A stretch of DNA of 64,000 nucleotides, from positions 77,867,524-77,931,523 of the forward strand of contig JARZZO010000005.1 of assembly GCA_030544215.1 (NCBI GenBank), in the 5' to 3' direction. This DNA comes from Zantedeschia hybrid cultivar (Eukaryota > Streptophyta > Magnoliopsida > Alismatales > Araceae). How positions within the stretch are numbered: position 1 is the stretch's first letter; each line of letters begins with the position of its first letter. Positions 1 to 12,234 of this stretch are shown here, piece by piece. A model generated the notes under the pieces. It saw only the letters and a program-made list of their open reading frames with translations, had not been told where the DNA came from and searched no databases. The position numbers and the translations under genes were made by a program.

Positions 1-2992
1 GGGAGAAAAATCTCTAGGAGATGTAGAGGTTTACCTCTATTGGCAAAGACTCTTGGAGGCCTGCTCCGCTGTGAAGATGATGAGCAGATGTGGAATGATA
101 TACTCCAAAATGACACCTGGGATATCAGTGAAGAGAAGAAGATCATGGATATATTGGCATTGAGTTATCGGCACTTGCCTGCCCATCTTAAGAGATGTTT
201 TAGATACTGTTCGGTGTTTCCCAAAGATTATGAGATTGACAAGGATCGACTAGTCCGGATGTGGATGGCGCATGGTTATGTTCAGGGAAGAGGGTCGAAA
301 CTAATGGAAGATGTTGGTAATGAGTACTTTGATGATCTATTGTGCAGATCATTCTTTCAACATTCTCAAAAACCCCATGTATTTCTGATGCATGATCTAA
401 TCCATGATTTGGCAAGATGTGTTTCACAAGGTGAATGCTATAGTGTGAAAGATGACAAGCATTATGACATCTCAGGGGATCATGCCCGGCACATTTCAGT
501 TGTTACCAACAAAACTCCAAGGAACATAGCACCATTGGGAGATATCTTTGTGTCAGGAACCTTTAGGTCTTTCTTATTCATCAGCACCTTATTGAGCTGG
601 GACCGTCACATAAAGCTCGAGAGTGATTTGTTCACTAGGATGGAAAACTTAAGGTTGCTGGATTTGGGATACACAGGGCTTGAGGAATTGCCAAGTTCTA
701 TCAGTTACTTGAAACACCTACGCTATCTTGGCCTCCGTGGCAACCCGATCAAATATCTGCCTGAATCAGTTGGAAGTCTTTATCACATCCAAACACTCGA
801 TTTACAGTTTTGTACTAGTTTTGCAGGGTTTTATTCTAGCATATCAAATTTGTTCAACTTAAGACATTTCATCCTTGAAAATAGAAGTCTTGTATATCCA
901 GTGGGAATCGGAAAACTAATTAATCTCCGAACAATGCCTGGTTTCCTTGTGAGTCAATACTATGGTCATGCGCAACTGGGAGAATTGAAAGATATCAACA
1001 ACATCAGAAGCCTTGTGATTGATGACATCAACGACTTGACTGATATTAACGAGGCAAAGAAGGCATGTCTGGAGAAGAAGGAACACCTCAGGGCTTTGGA
1101 TTTGCGATGGGATGCCTATCGGACACAAGAATCAGCCATTGATAATTATGAGGCATTGGAAAGCCTTAAACCCTCTCCGAAGCTGGAACATCTCAGAATA
1201 TGTTGCTTCTACGGACACTCTTTTCCGTCTTGGATAGGACATCCTTCGTTCTCAAGATTGGCCAGTGTTGAACTTGTTGGATGTCTATTTTTGACTTCCC
1301 TCCCACCCCTTGGTCAACTTCCTTGTCTCAAATGGCTGTCCATATCACAGACCAGTAGACTAGAACATATTTGTGGTGAATTTTTCTCTGGGGGCTTTCC
1401 ACGATTGGAGACGTTGAGACTAGTGCGCCTGTTTGAATGGAAGTCATGGTGTGGTGCCAGAGAAGGTGAATGTCCTCGACTTCGAGAACTTGTTATTGCC
1501 AACTGTAGTAAGTTGTACTCCCTGTCAATTACCAACCTGGATGCCCTAGAATCACTAAAAATTAGTGATTGCCATGCACTCCACTTCTCAAGTGAGGTAC
1601 AGCTCCCATCAGCACTACAAGCCCTTAGCATCCACAAATGTTACCACCTGACAGAATGGTGCAAGCAATATAGACAAAGATTACTGCATATCCGGCTGTT
1701 GGAAATTGAAGGTACATGAGGGAGAGCTCATCATCCTTGTGAACATTGATCTTTAACTTAAATACCATATTCATTTCACACTTGTTGTACTAACTATCCA
1801 TAGGGATGTATTTGTGGATGTTCTAGGTATAGATGATCACCTGGTGCTCTGCAACGTGTACAGCATGCAAGAAGCTGCAGATGCTTGTTTGAAGATTCAG
1901 AAGAGGGTTCGGACATTGGAGTTAGTGTGGGACTGCGATGATGGCAACGAGTCCTTTAGGGCTGTGGGACCGGAAGAAGTTCTTGAGAACCTTCAGCCAC
2001 ACCGCAATCTCAACAAACTAGTGATCCAAGGATACACTGGCTCAAGGTTTGCAGCTTGGCTCGGGGATCCCTCCTTCTCAAACCTAGTATATGTGACACT
2101 CCTTGGTTGCTCACAATGTGAACTCCTCCCACCACTCGGCCAGCTACCCCACCTCAAGGAGCTCTATATCGTAGGGGCACACCTGCTGAGATGCATTGGG
2201 AGTGAATTCTTCAACAGCAACAACAACGCTGGTTGTACAAAAGCTTTTCCATATCTTGAAAAGTTAGAGTTCAAGGATATGCCTAACTGGGAGGAGTGGG
2301 TAGAAGTGGAAGATGGTTATCTGCCATGTCTCCATGTGCTCATCCTTGAGCATTGCCCCATGCTAAAGGCACTACCTTGCCTACCTCCGTCCCTCATGGA
2401 ATTAGAAGTAGCAAATTGTGATGTCATTACATTCTCTCACTCCTTTGATCACCTTTCCTCACTTCGCGCCTTAAGAATTTCTCGGCTGCCTGTCCTCCTG
2501 AAGTTACCTGACCTTCCCTTGGGTCTCATGAGATTGACAGTACAGTGCCTGCCATCACTTATTGATTTAGTGACACCACCATCTCTCCGTGATTTAATGT
2601 TAGAAGGCTGCAGTGGAACCATGGTGGCAGCGTCGTTGCCACATCTTACTCATCTCACCTCCTTGCACATCTCTAATTTCCCAGAGCTCCTCAAACTTCC
2701 ACTGCACAACCTAGTCATTCTTAAAGAACTTAATGTTTGTTACTGTCCTGAGCTCATGTCTTTCGATTGCTTCAGTTTTTCCAAGGCATTGGACGACTGC
2801 ACAGAGGGCTTACAAGCTCTCAAATCTCTTGAAAGTTTGTCAATCTCAGATTGTCCGAAACTCCATTTCTCTGCAAATGAAAGGCCACCTTCTTCTCTTA
2901 AATCCATGGATATTATCAATTGTCCCTCACTGGAAGCATGGCATGATAAGCGTTGGAGAAATCATACAACAGGACCGGAAGGTACATACTGA
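1..2992 (+). CDS. CNL-type NLR immune receptor (5'-partial), two exons in window
   Basis: The frame is open from base 1, so the gene starts before the window. The CC domain, P-loop and kinase-2 are missing and the sequence enters just before the GLPL motif (GLPLLAKT). Next come RNBS-D (CFRYCSVFPKDYEID), the MHD switch (MHDLIHDLA, near base 388) and leucine-rich repeats. An in-frame stop at 1717-1719 sits just after a donor (gaag/gtacatgag). I infer an intron at 1712-1826: a good branch site (tactaac) lies near 1790, and the acceptor ctag ends at 1826. That acceptor keeps phase 1 and joins LLEIEG to IDDHLVL. The second exon (1827-2992) encodes another LRR block that restarts with a module like the first. 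CNL receptors sense pathogen effectors in the cytoplasm or at membranes; the target here is unknown. A second donor-like gaag/gtacatac at 2981 could extend the gene. The TAG acceptor at 1803 is out of phase. Confidence 0.85.
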
Positions 2993-3229
2993 TGATGTTG
3001 TCTTACGAGATTGTGGTTGTTGTATAGTAGTCTATTTCAAAATCTCATTATTTTATGTATTTTTGGGTTTGCAAACACCCACATACAAGGCTCAATGTCC
3101 AAACCCCACAATTGAAATTCAACATTCATGAGGTCCAGATTCAAGTCACAACATTCACCCTGGGTCCCACAATGTTCTGCAGGTCACATTATACGCTAAC
3201 GTCCAGAGCACACAAATATGAGTAATGCT
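2993..3229. other. 3' flank of the first NLR
   Basis: Presumed 3' untranslated and flanking sequence. No convincing coding frame. The open frame 2733-3131 is a shadow of the LRR exon that runs on past it. Confidence 0.4.
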
Positions 3230-3815
3230 TGCTGCACTGACCCTAGTGTAGTATGCTGAGATATCTTGCAATACAAGATGACATTGGTCTACATGGACTA
3301 CGGGCATATGGGTTGGGTAATTTTTTTATTCGGGTGAGTCAGACAAGTATTAATGCAGGTCAGGGTTCGGATATGATAAGTATTAAATACGAGATAAATA
3401 TTATTTGTCATTCTCAAAAAATATTTATCACATTCATAAATATGTATACTTATATGTAGGAATGACAAATATTTTTAGGCATGCTTCGTAAACATGATAA
3501 ATATATTTGTCATGTCCACGAAATATTTGTCATGCCTACAAAATATTTGTCACCTTCAAAAACCTATATACAGATGCGTAGGGATGATAAATATTCTTCA
3601 GGCATGACAAATATTTTTTAGGCAACACAAACCCCACGAAGTATTTGTCATGTCCACATGTATTTATCATACCCAAAATATATACTCGCATTTAATATTC
3701 GTCTGACCCACCTGAATAAAAAAATATCCAACTCATGTATCATTAGCTCATATGGACCAATGTTATTTTGCATTGTAAGATACTCAACTTGCTGTACTGA
3801 CCCTCAATGTAACAA
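3230..3815. mobile_element. Foldback element with about 130-bp terminal inverted repeats
   Basis: The left arm (about 3245-3355) and the right arm (about 3690-3795) are imperfect inverse complements. Both carry the blocks TGAGATATCTTGCAATAC/TTGAGTATCTTACAATGC, ACATTGGTC, and a T7 run followed by ATTCGGGTGAGTCAGAC. The middle is AT-rich and holds many variants of AAATATTTGTCATG in both orientations. The ends abut CTTGCTGCACTGACCCT on the left and CTTGCTGTACTGACCCT on the right, in direct orientation, which could be a long target-site or parental repeat. A half copy of the same family lies near 19490-19790. No transposase is encoded. It is a non-autonomous element of unknown superfamily. Confidence 0.7.
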
Positions 3816-4906
3816 ATATTTTTCTACAAAAATAAGACCCACTTTGGATCGACTGAGGTTAACATTAAAAAATACTCCAAGTTCAAAGACGAAGATGGAT
3901 AGTATCGCTCATTGATATGAGACAAGGTACCTCATAAAGGACCTTTTTTTTTTTTTGAGCAGAACCTCATAAGGTACCTCGTCCTACACCATCAATAACT
4001 CCCTTCAGCTGCTAATATAATGGGATTCAAAAGCTATTGTTGAAGTCCGATGCGGTCGAGGCGATGGAGCCGGTTCCAATTGGATCAAGTGAAAGATATA
4101 TGAGGAGAGGAAGTATGCAAGGTCGGGGTGCCTCATTAGCCATCAGCTGTGGTCGAGGAGTGGCGAATCAACCATATACTTAGTGGGATTCCGTGACTTC
4201 ATTAGATTTTGTAAAATTTATTGAAGCTTTTTAATTTTGACGGCTGTCCACCGATCCTGACCTATTAAAGCGACCTCGCTAACCTATTAATCCTACTCAG
4301 CAGAGTGATTCTATTAATCTACTGTCCGAATGATCTCATTGAACAAAATTTCTACATCCACCATTAGAGTTGAGAGAGAGTGGGATTGAATAAAGGACGA
4401 AATGATTTTAGAGTCTCTAAGGTGGAGGGTCGTCTGTCTCTCTAGATGTTGCAACAAATGAGGTGACCAGTCTTTTAAGGTGATTGGAGAGAAAATATTC
4501 CAACGCTCAAAGTCGGTGATAACGCAAGGTACAAGTTTAGAAAGAACAGTATAAAGTCTAAGGTCCAAAAATTGTTAATGCATTGCTTGAGACGCGCATT
4601 ATGCAGTAGAATGCATGCAAACTTTAGTTGGAAATTGTTTTTGGCTTTTATTTTAATATAAAAAATGTTGAGTAGAAATAGTCTTGACTGGGTAGTTACA
4701 CAAGTCAAATATTTCTTATTAACCTAATTTTTATCTTAATAGAAGAAATTCTAACTTGAGATATCAGTTGAAAGTTAGAAACTAACATAAAAAATTATGT
4801 ATCCGGCTTCCAAGGCCTAAGATTCCTTTCTTGAAGAGGACCAAAACGCATGAAACTCAAAATTTCTTCGAACAAGAACCTAAACCTTCTAGAAGTTGCC
4901 GAAACG
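3816..4906. other. AT-rich intergenic DNA, no gene seen
   Basis: No supported gene. The open frames at 4314-4708 on the minus strand look random. The segment 4731-4900 (with CTTCCAAGGCCTAAG and CCTAAACCTTCTAGAAGTTGCC) recurs at 19245-19400 downstream of the second NLR, so it is part of the duplicated cluster unit. A T12 tract sits at 3944-3956. Confidence 0.5.
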
Positions 4907-5400
4907 TTTTTTTTTTTTTCTCATTTAACCGAAACAAAAGAGATACATGAAGAAAAGAGTCATGGCAAGCAAGATCCACCAAATCCCAGCCACACCCAAC
5001 TGGACTACAAACAGTGAAACAGGAACACCATCAATCCCATTAAGATAAACAATTAAAAGCACATGAGAAAACCCCAGCTTGATGACCAGTACGTGGGGGA
5101 TCGATCAGAGCCGTCGGACAAGACGAAGTTTGCTGGCGCACAGAGAAACTGCATCCAAAGTTGTATAGGATGCTTGGATTGAAGGAAGGCTTCGGAGAAC
5201 ACACATCCAACTAAGGTGTGTGGAATAAGCGCGATTACTTGAGGCTCCAAGAACACAAACACACCAGGGGGGTCTAGATCGGTGAGCAAAGAACACCAAT
5301 TTCCGTCGATACCAAGAAGCTTCTGAAGATGTCCAAATATATGTCGACCAAACCAGGTAAGTATGCCAGGGAACAGGGAGATACAAAAATTGGCCTAATC
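4907..5400 (-). mobile_element. Possible 3' tail of a 5'-truncated LINE or retrocopy
   Basis: Read on the minus strand, the segment ends in a poly(A) run (T13 on the plus strand at 4907-4919). It is preceded by UTR-like sequence and an open frame (5105-5386, 93 aa, rich in Trp, Cys and Ser) that I cannot place in a family. This is the shape of a 5'-truncated target-primed retroelement. No reverse transcriptase motif is visible, so a processed transcript of another gene is equally possible. Confidence 0.35.
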
Positions 5401-5499
5401 AGATAAGTATGCTACCCTCCCCCTAATCAGATAAGTTGCCCAAATGTTGCAGGCTAAATTTCAGTGGGACGTCTAATCGACCTCAAGTTTACACGGGAT

Positions 5500-5757
5500 C
5501 TATTCGACAACATGTATAATGGGATGACTTATTTTAGATTATTTATTCCATATATAACAAGAGATATTTACTTTGATAGTAAGACATAATTCAAGACAGA
5601 ATACTAAGTTCTTAAATGTAGAGTGAAATTATTTATTTACTTTATTACGAAAACAAATCATTCTTGATCAGAACATCAGATTTAAATTAAAATTTGACTT
5701 ATTCCGAAAATAAGGAGACCTTATTCTATTGGATTATACTATCAAAGTGAGGCTCTG
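5500..5757. repeat. AT-rich MITE-like repeat, copy 1
   Basis: It contains GGGATGACTTATTTTAGATT, ATTTGACTTATTCCGAAAATAA, GACCTTATTCT and CTATCAAAGTGAGG. Closely similar wording occurs at 49735-49975 and 50070-50235, so this is a dispersed non-coding family. Exact ends were not defined. Confidence 0.45.
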
Positions 5758-5965
5758 AACAGCACTTGCTATGTTACATAGGATGCTACATGGATGCCGC
5801 CCACCCCTTGGGAGGGCGGGGTTTTGTTTCGTTCTGGGCTTGCGGAAAGCTGAAGTGTTCTTCAATTGGTGGTGGAAATGTCGTCTCTTGATTGGTAGGC
5901 CCATTGGGGTTTGAATCCTAGTTAGTTCTGTCAGTTAAGATCCTTTAACCAACATGTCATGTGAT

Positions 5966-6345
5966 CAGGGATGTAAATTGGACGGGTTGAATTGGATTTT
6001 TGTGATAATTTGAGTCTAATTTAAATTCAAAATAGTCTAACTTAATTTCAACTCAGCTCAAATTTAACTAAATTTAATTCAAATTCAGTTCAAATTCAAC
6101 CCCAATTCAATAACAAGTGGGTTGGGTTGCACTGACCTTGTTTATAAATAATTTGTTAGAAGTGTTTTACTTTTTGTATGAATTACTATAAAAGTCAATA
6201 GATTAAACTAAACTAACCTAGGTTTAACTAATGTCAATCCTAATTTAATCCAACCTAATTTATATAACTTAGGCCAACCTAATTTCCTATAATATGTGTT
6301 GGGTTAGGTTTGACCATGAGCTAGTTAGTTCAACTGACACTCTTA
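5966..6345. mobile_element. hAT-type MITE (380 bp)
   Basis: The ends CAGGGATGTAAATTG and, on the other strand, TAAGAGTGTCAGTTG are imperfect terminal inverted repeats of the common plant 'GGGTGTCAATTG' type. Flanking 8-mers catgtgat (5958-5965) and ggtgtgat (6346-6353) match at 6 of 8 positions, as expected for an aged hAT target duplication. The interior is AT-rich with repeated AATTCAAATTCA and TAACCTAATTT strings and no coding capacity. Confidence 0.6.
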
Positions 6346-7906
6346 GGTGTGATAAAAAATATTAATAAATTAGGCATTCGATCTTGAACATCATCAGACT
6401 CTGAAAAACCTTTGAATCAAGTTATTTCAAGAGTCATTCAAACTTAGCGTTTAAATTATTTAACTGTTTAGGACAGTTGGTTCACCACCTCCCTTCCAAA
6501 AGGAATGTCTCAAGTTCGATCTTAGTCAAGACCTAAAAACCCTCCAGCCATGCAGCCTTAGTGTTGTTAGGATCTTTATCCTCTAATATGTGGGATTACT
6601 TTTCCAAAAATTAGACGGACCTGGAATTGTCACCTAATTAGGCGGACCTATCGACCTGACCGGAATTATCTCCAGTCCTGGAAGAAAAATTCGGATTCCA
6701 GATTGGAACTCCGGTCGCTTGTAAATAATTGTACATACTCAGCCTCTGGACCCTTTCAAAAAAAAATAAAAAAATATTTAACTTTTGATCAGAAGAATGT
6801 AAAAAAAACAAAAAGAGATTGCCTGTAGACCACTCCAGGAATCCCAAAAAATATCGCTCAACTACATCCGGCCTTCGTGCTCGCTAGGCCGACGACTTCA
6901 ACTGAACCTTCGTATCAATTCCCAAAAATGGCCCACAACTGCTGTACAAAAATATCACGTCCTTTTTGTCTCGTCGCTATCCAGAATTGTAGTAACATAT
7001 TTTTCCATTAAAATTTTTGTTACCGTGAGACGTCAGCTAAGGGGTTATTTGGTATGTTACAAAGTGTTCTGAGACATGGTGAACTGCAGTAAGTTGCATT
7101 TTGCTTATGTTTAAAATGTTGTAAATTATTTCTGATTTTTTGCATATATACCTTTGGAAACGAGTATATTTGAATCTATACTCTCAACTCTCGTATATTG
7201 TATGAAATACTCTTAATAAACTCATAAGTGTTGCAGTTATATCCTTCTATTAAGATACTGTGAACTCCCGAAAAAGATTCTACAAATTCTAGAGTAAAGC
7301 CAGGGTTATATATGTAAAATTTCAGTGAATTTTACTGGCATACATGTGAAAGTGTTTGGAATCTTTCTAACATATTCGGTTAGAATTCATGACATTTTAA
7401 CAGAAAGATATAACCGTAGCATTTTTGAGATCTGCGGAGGTATTTGATATGATATATGAGAGTTAGAAGTATAAATATAAACATGATGTTAGTTTCTAGG
7501 ATTATATATGCAAAAGTTCTTACTATTTTATGATATTTTTTAAAACATTCAAAATGAAAAATATCTAAGACTCGATTGTACCGTAAGATTGAACCATGTG
7601 GACGAGCTTTTTTCCTTTGCAAAAGTATGCAGCCGACACGATCCTCGACAGTTGAAAACTAAATTAAATGGGCCTAATTAAAGAGTCCCTGCGGACGAGC
7701 TTTTTTTGGATGTCCTGATCAAAGATGAGGCTACGCGGACAGACCAGACGCGTCTGATCCGACCTAAAAAATTTCCCAAAGGTAAAATTGTAACATATTG
7801 GAGCAAGCAGGAAAACAAGTGGAGGAGGAGATCCCCAAACACAGAGCAAGGCACGGAGGAAGAGGAGGAGAGAGCCACCCTGCCATCTTGTTCTTCGCAG
7901 ATCACC
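6346..7906. other. Intergenic DNA between the first and second NLR
   Basis: No gene supported. Blocks at about 6860-6950 (GCCTTCGTGCTCGCTAGGCC) and 6990-7115 (TTTTTCCATTAAAATTT, CTAAGGGGTTATTTGGTATG) have diverged counterparts at 19805-19890 and 20405-20545. They mark the 3' border of a duplicated NLR unit. The last 200 bases are presumed 5' UTR and promoter of the second NLR; I see no clear TATA box. Confidence 0.5.
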
Positions 7907-10900
7907 ATGGCGGATGTGCTCAGATCCGCGGTTGCTCGCGCGGCCGTGAAATTCGCTGCCTATTTGGCAAGTCTGCCGTCTGAGTTATCATCACGGCCGT
8001 CGTCGACGTCCACAACCAGCTGCCGCACGGAGAAGATCCAAGAAGATACCGAGCGGCTGATTCGGATGCTGGACGCCATCCGAGCCCGACTCGACGACGC
8101 CGAGCAGATGGAGATTACAGGTGGCTGCGTCCGCCACTGGCTGCGGAAGCTGGAGGCACTCGCTCACGATGCGGACGATGTGCTGGACGAGTTCGCTTAC
8201 GAGGCCATGCGCCTCGGATTAATGGAGGACGGGGAGCCCAAGCATGGGGCAGCTGATCCCCCAACTCTGGAGCTTCGGGTAAGTACTAGTAGTGACTCGG
8301 TCTCTGCTAACTTCTACACCATTACATGAGATTAGATTTTTGGCCTTTCTCACCATCTATTACACCTTGTCCCAACCTAGTTAAAAATCCGCTCGGAACT
8401 ACTTTGACACATGAGAGCACACATCTACCAGTTGAGAAAAAAACTTATTTGTAAAGGTCATGACTGTGCCATCACCATGTTCACTAGCTAGTCCTCTTAG
8501 ATTAACAACCAACTTGTGCTCCAGGATGCTGAACAGAAGATAGGAAAGATCAACTCAAGCTTTGATGAGATCACGAAGCACAACCAAGCCCTCTGGCCCG
8601 GGGGAGGCTACGGACACAGGCAGGTTGTTGAAACGCCCGTCAACGAGCCAACCAGTTCTCTGATGGGAGAACCACACATCTTCGGCAGGGAGAAAGATTT
8701 AGAGGAAGTTAAAAGGTTCTTGTTGTCAGATGAGGTGTCCGGATGTTGCAACAGTACCGTTCCCGCCATGGCCATCGTGGGGATGGCCGGCCTAGGCAAG
8801 ACCACTCTTGCTCAGCTTGCCTACAACGATGATGAGGTAGAGAAGTATTTTCCACTGAGATCATGGGTCTGTGTATCACAAGGTGTTGATTTGGTACAGC
8901 TGACAGAGGCAATCCTTCAATCTTTGAGTTTAGAGGCAAGTGGTCTCTCAGAGTTGAATCCTCTTCAGATAAAGCTTAAAGAGAAATTGGGTGGGAACAG
9001 GTTTTTACTTGTGCTCGATGATGTTTGGGAAGTAGAAAACCTTTCAAGTATCTGGGGTCGACTCACAGCTCCCTTTCGCCATAAATCTGCAGGAAGGAAG
9101 ATTATCATCACTACACGGAGTCAGAAGGTTTCAAAAATGTCAGGCGTGATTTCAACCTATCCTTTGCCCTATCTAGAAGAAGGTGCCTGCTTGGAGCTGT
9201 TTAGCCAGCATGCATTCCAACGAGGGGATCGTAATTCATACCGAAACTTGAAGGCTATTGGAATAAAAATCTCTAAGAGATGCAAAGGTTTACCTCTGCT
9301 GGCAAAGGCTCTTGGAGGCCTGCTCTGCTGCGAAGATGATGAGGGCATCTGGAATGGTATCCTAGAAAAGAACACCTGGGATATCAACGAAGAAAATAAG
9401 ATCATGGATATATTGAAATTGAGTTATCAGCACTTGCCTGCCCATCTTAAGAGATGCTTCAGGTTTTGTTCAGTGTTTCCTAAAGATTATGAGTTTGACA
9501 AGGATCAATTAATCCGGAGGTGGATGGCACATGGCTATATTCAGGCAAAAGAGTTGAAACTAATGGAAAATGTTGGTAATCAGTACTTTGATGATCTATT
9601 GTGCCGATCACTCTTTCAACATTCTCAAAGACCTCATATATTTCTGATGCATGACCTAATCCATGATCTAGCAAGACGTGTTTCACAGGGTGAATTCTAC
9701 AGTACGGAAGATGACAAATATTACATCTCACATGATCATGTCCAGCACATTTCAATTGTTACAAATAAAACTTATAGGACCTTAGTGTCAATGGAGGATA
9801 TCCCTGTGTCAGGAACCACTAGGACTTTCTTATTCATCAGAAGCTCATTGAGTGGGAACCTTCACATCAAGCTTGAGAATAATTGGTTCACAGCAATGAA
9901 AAACTTAAGGATGTTGGATTTGGGATATGCAGGGCTTGAGGGATTGCCGAGTTCTATCAGTTGCTTGAAACACCTGCGCTACCTTGGTCTCCAGGGTAAC
10001 CCAATTGAGCAGCTACCTGAATCAATTGGAAGTCTTTATCACATCCAAACACTTGATTTACAGTTCTGTACTAGTTTTAAAAGGTTTTTCACTAGCATAT
10101 CCTATCTGTTCAACCTAAGATATCTCATCCATGAGAATAGAAGTTTCTCATACCCAGTGGGAATTGGAAGACTAACCAATCTTCAATCGATGCCCGGTTT
10201 CCGTGTGAGTCGAAACAGCAGTCGTGCTAAACTGGGAGAATTGAAAGATATCAACAACATGCGAAGCCTTCTGATTGACAAAATCCACAAGTTGACTGAC
10301 ATCGATGAGGCAAAGAAGGCATGTCTGGAGAAGAAGGAACACCTCCGGGTTTTAAAATTGGGATGGAAAAAAACTCGGCGCCCTTGGAAATGTGAAAGCA
10401 TTACTGAGGATGAGGTGTTGGAAAGCCTCAAACCCTGTTCAACGTTGAAACAACTCACAATATCTTTCTTCTATGGACAGTCTTTTCCATCTTGGTTGGG
10501 ACATCGTTCATTCTCCAAACTGGTTAGTGTTGAACTGATTGAATGTAGATATTGTACCTCTCTCCCACCCCTCGGAGACCTACCTTCTCTCAAATGTCTG
10601 TCCATATTAAAGGCTCGGAATGTGAAATATATTGGGGATGAATTTTTCTCTGGGGGATTTCCACGATTGGAGACATTGCGATTCGAGTGCCTACACGCAT
10701 GGGAGTCATGGGGGGGCGTCCAAAAAGGTCAATGTCCCCGACTTCGAGAACTTATTGTTATTGATTGTGGTTTGGTTTCCCTCTCAATCATCAACCTAGA
10801 TGCCCTAGAATCACTAACGATCAAGGAATGCCATAATTCCTACTTCTCATGTGAGGTCCAGTTGCCCTCAACACTAAAGGTTCTTAGAATCGACGGATGT

Positions 10901-12234
10901 CCTCTTCTAACGAAGTGGTGCAAACAATATGGGCAAAGATTACGGCACATCGGGCTGTTGGAAATAGAAGGTACATGATGTTAGCTTATGTACGATGATC
11001 TTTTGTGTACATAGCGTTCAATTCATATATGCTTGAGGAGTGATCACTAACTATGTGGATGTTTGTGGATGTTCTAGGTATGGATCATTACCGGTTGCTT
11101 CACAACGTGTTCAGTGTGCAAGAAGCTGTAGATGCTTGTTTGGAGGTTCAGAAGAAGCTTCGCACATTGGAGTTAGTGTGGGACCGCAGTGATGGCGATG
11201 GCTCCTTTCGAGATGTGGGACCAGAAGAAGTTCTTGAGAACGTACGGCCACATAGTAATCTCAACAAGCTAGTGATCCAAGGATACACTGGCTCAAGATT
11301 TGCGGCTTGGCTCGGGGATCGATCCTTCTCCAACCTAGTATATGTAACCCTCCTTGCCTGCTCACAATGTAAACTCCTCCCACCACTCGGCCAGCTACCC
11401 TACCTCATGGAGCTCTGTATTGTTGGCGCCCACCTATTGAAATGCATTGGAAGTGAATTCTTCAAGGGTAACAACAACAGTAGTGGTACACAGGCTTTTC
11501 CATATCTTGAAAAGTTAGAGTTCGACAATATGCCCAATTGGGAGGAGTGGGTAGAAGTGGAAAATGGTTCCCTGCCATGTCTCCATGTACTCCTCCTTAA
11601 GCATTGCCCCATGTTGAAGGCACTGCCTCGCTTACCTCTTTCCCTCAGAGAACTAGAAGTAGCAAATTGCAATGTGATCACATTCCCTCATTCCTTTAGT
11701 CACCTTTCCTCACTTCACACCTTGAGAATTTCCCAACAACCTATCCTACAGAAGTTGCCTGACCTTCCATCGGGTCTCATGAAATTGACACTACAGGGCC
11801 TGCCAGCAGTTACTGATCTAGTGACACCATCATCGCTCCGTGATTTAGAGTTAGAAGGCTGTAGTGAAACCATGGTGGCAGCATTACCACATCTTACACA
11901 TCTCACCTCTTTACGTATCTATGACTTCCCAGAGCTCAAAAAAATTCCACTTCACAACCTAGTAATTCTTCAGAAACTTCATGTTCGCAACTGTGTCGAG
12001 CTTTTGTCTTTGGAATGCTTCAGTTTTTCTGAGGCACAGAACGAGTATACGGATGGCTTGCAAGCGCTTAAATCTCTTGGAAGTTTGTCAATTTCAGATT
12101 GTCTAAAACTCCATTTTTTTTCAAATGAAAGGCCACCTTCTTCTCTTACATCCATGGTTGTCACCAATTGTCCCTCATTGGCGGCATGGCATGATAAGTA
12201 TTGGAGAAATCGTAAAGACGACCAACAGGGGTGA
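7907..12234 (+). CDS. CC-NB-ARC-LRR(-LRR) immune receptor, three exons
   Basis: Inferred exons are 7907-8278, 8525-10970 and 11078-12234 (3975 nt, 1324 aa). I start at MADVLRSAV (7907) because the Rx-type coiled coil begins there; the open frame also reaches upstream to 7706. Exon 1 carries the CC domain with an EDVID-like DADDVLDEFAYEAM. The intron 8279-8524 (gtaagt...ctccag) is phase 0. Exon 2 has the P-loop GMAGLGKTT (residues 210-218), kinase-2 VLDDVW (287-292, Trp typical of CNLs), RNBS-B ITTRS, GLPLL (379), RNBS-D CFRFCSVFPKDYE, MHD (499-501) and LRRs. The intron 10971-11077 is phase 1, with branch site cactaac near 11046 and acceptor ctag; it bypasses the stop at 10976. Exon 3 adds a second LRR block. 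All nucleotide-binding motifs are intact, so a functional cytoplasmic receptor is likely. The splice sites are predictions. Unspliced message would give a single-LRR protein ending in EIEGT. Confidence 0.85.

Noticed and set aside
1712..1803. Intron of the first NLR ending at the TAG acceptor at 1803
   Set aside because: The branch site suits it, but joining to 1804 breaks the phase and meets a stop within a few codons; 1826 keeps the frame and is matched by the second NLR.
7706..7906. Upstream extension of the second NLR start (MDVLIKDEATRT)
   Set aside because: The extra residues do not resemble a CC domain, and the first codon with good family agreement is MADVLR at 7907.
9169..11906. Minus-strand frames inside the second NLR
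   Set aside because: Opposite-strand shadows of the NB-ARC and LRR coding sequence.
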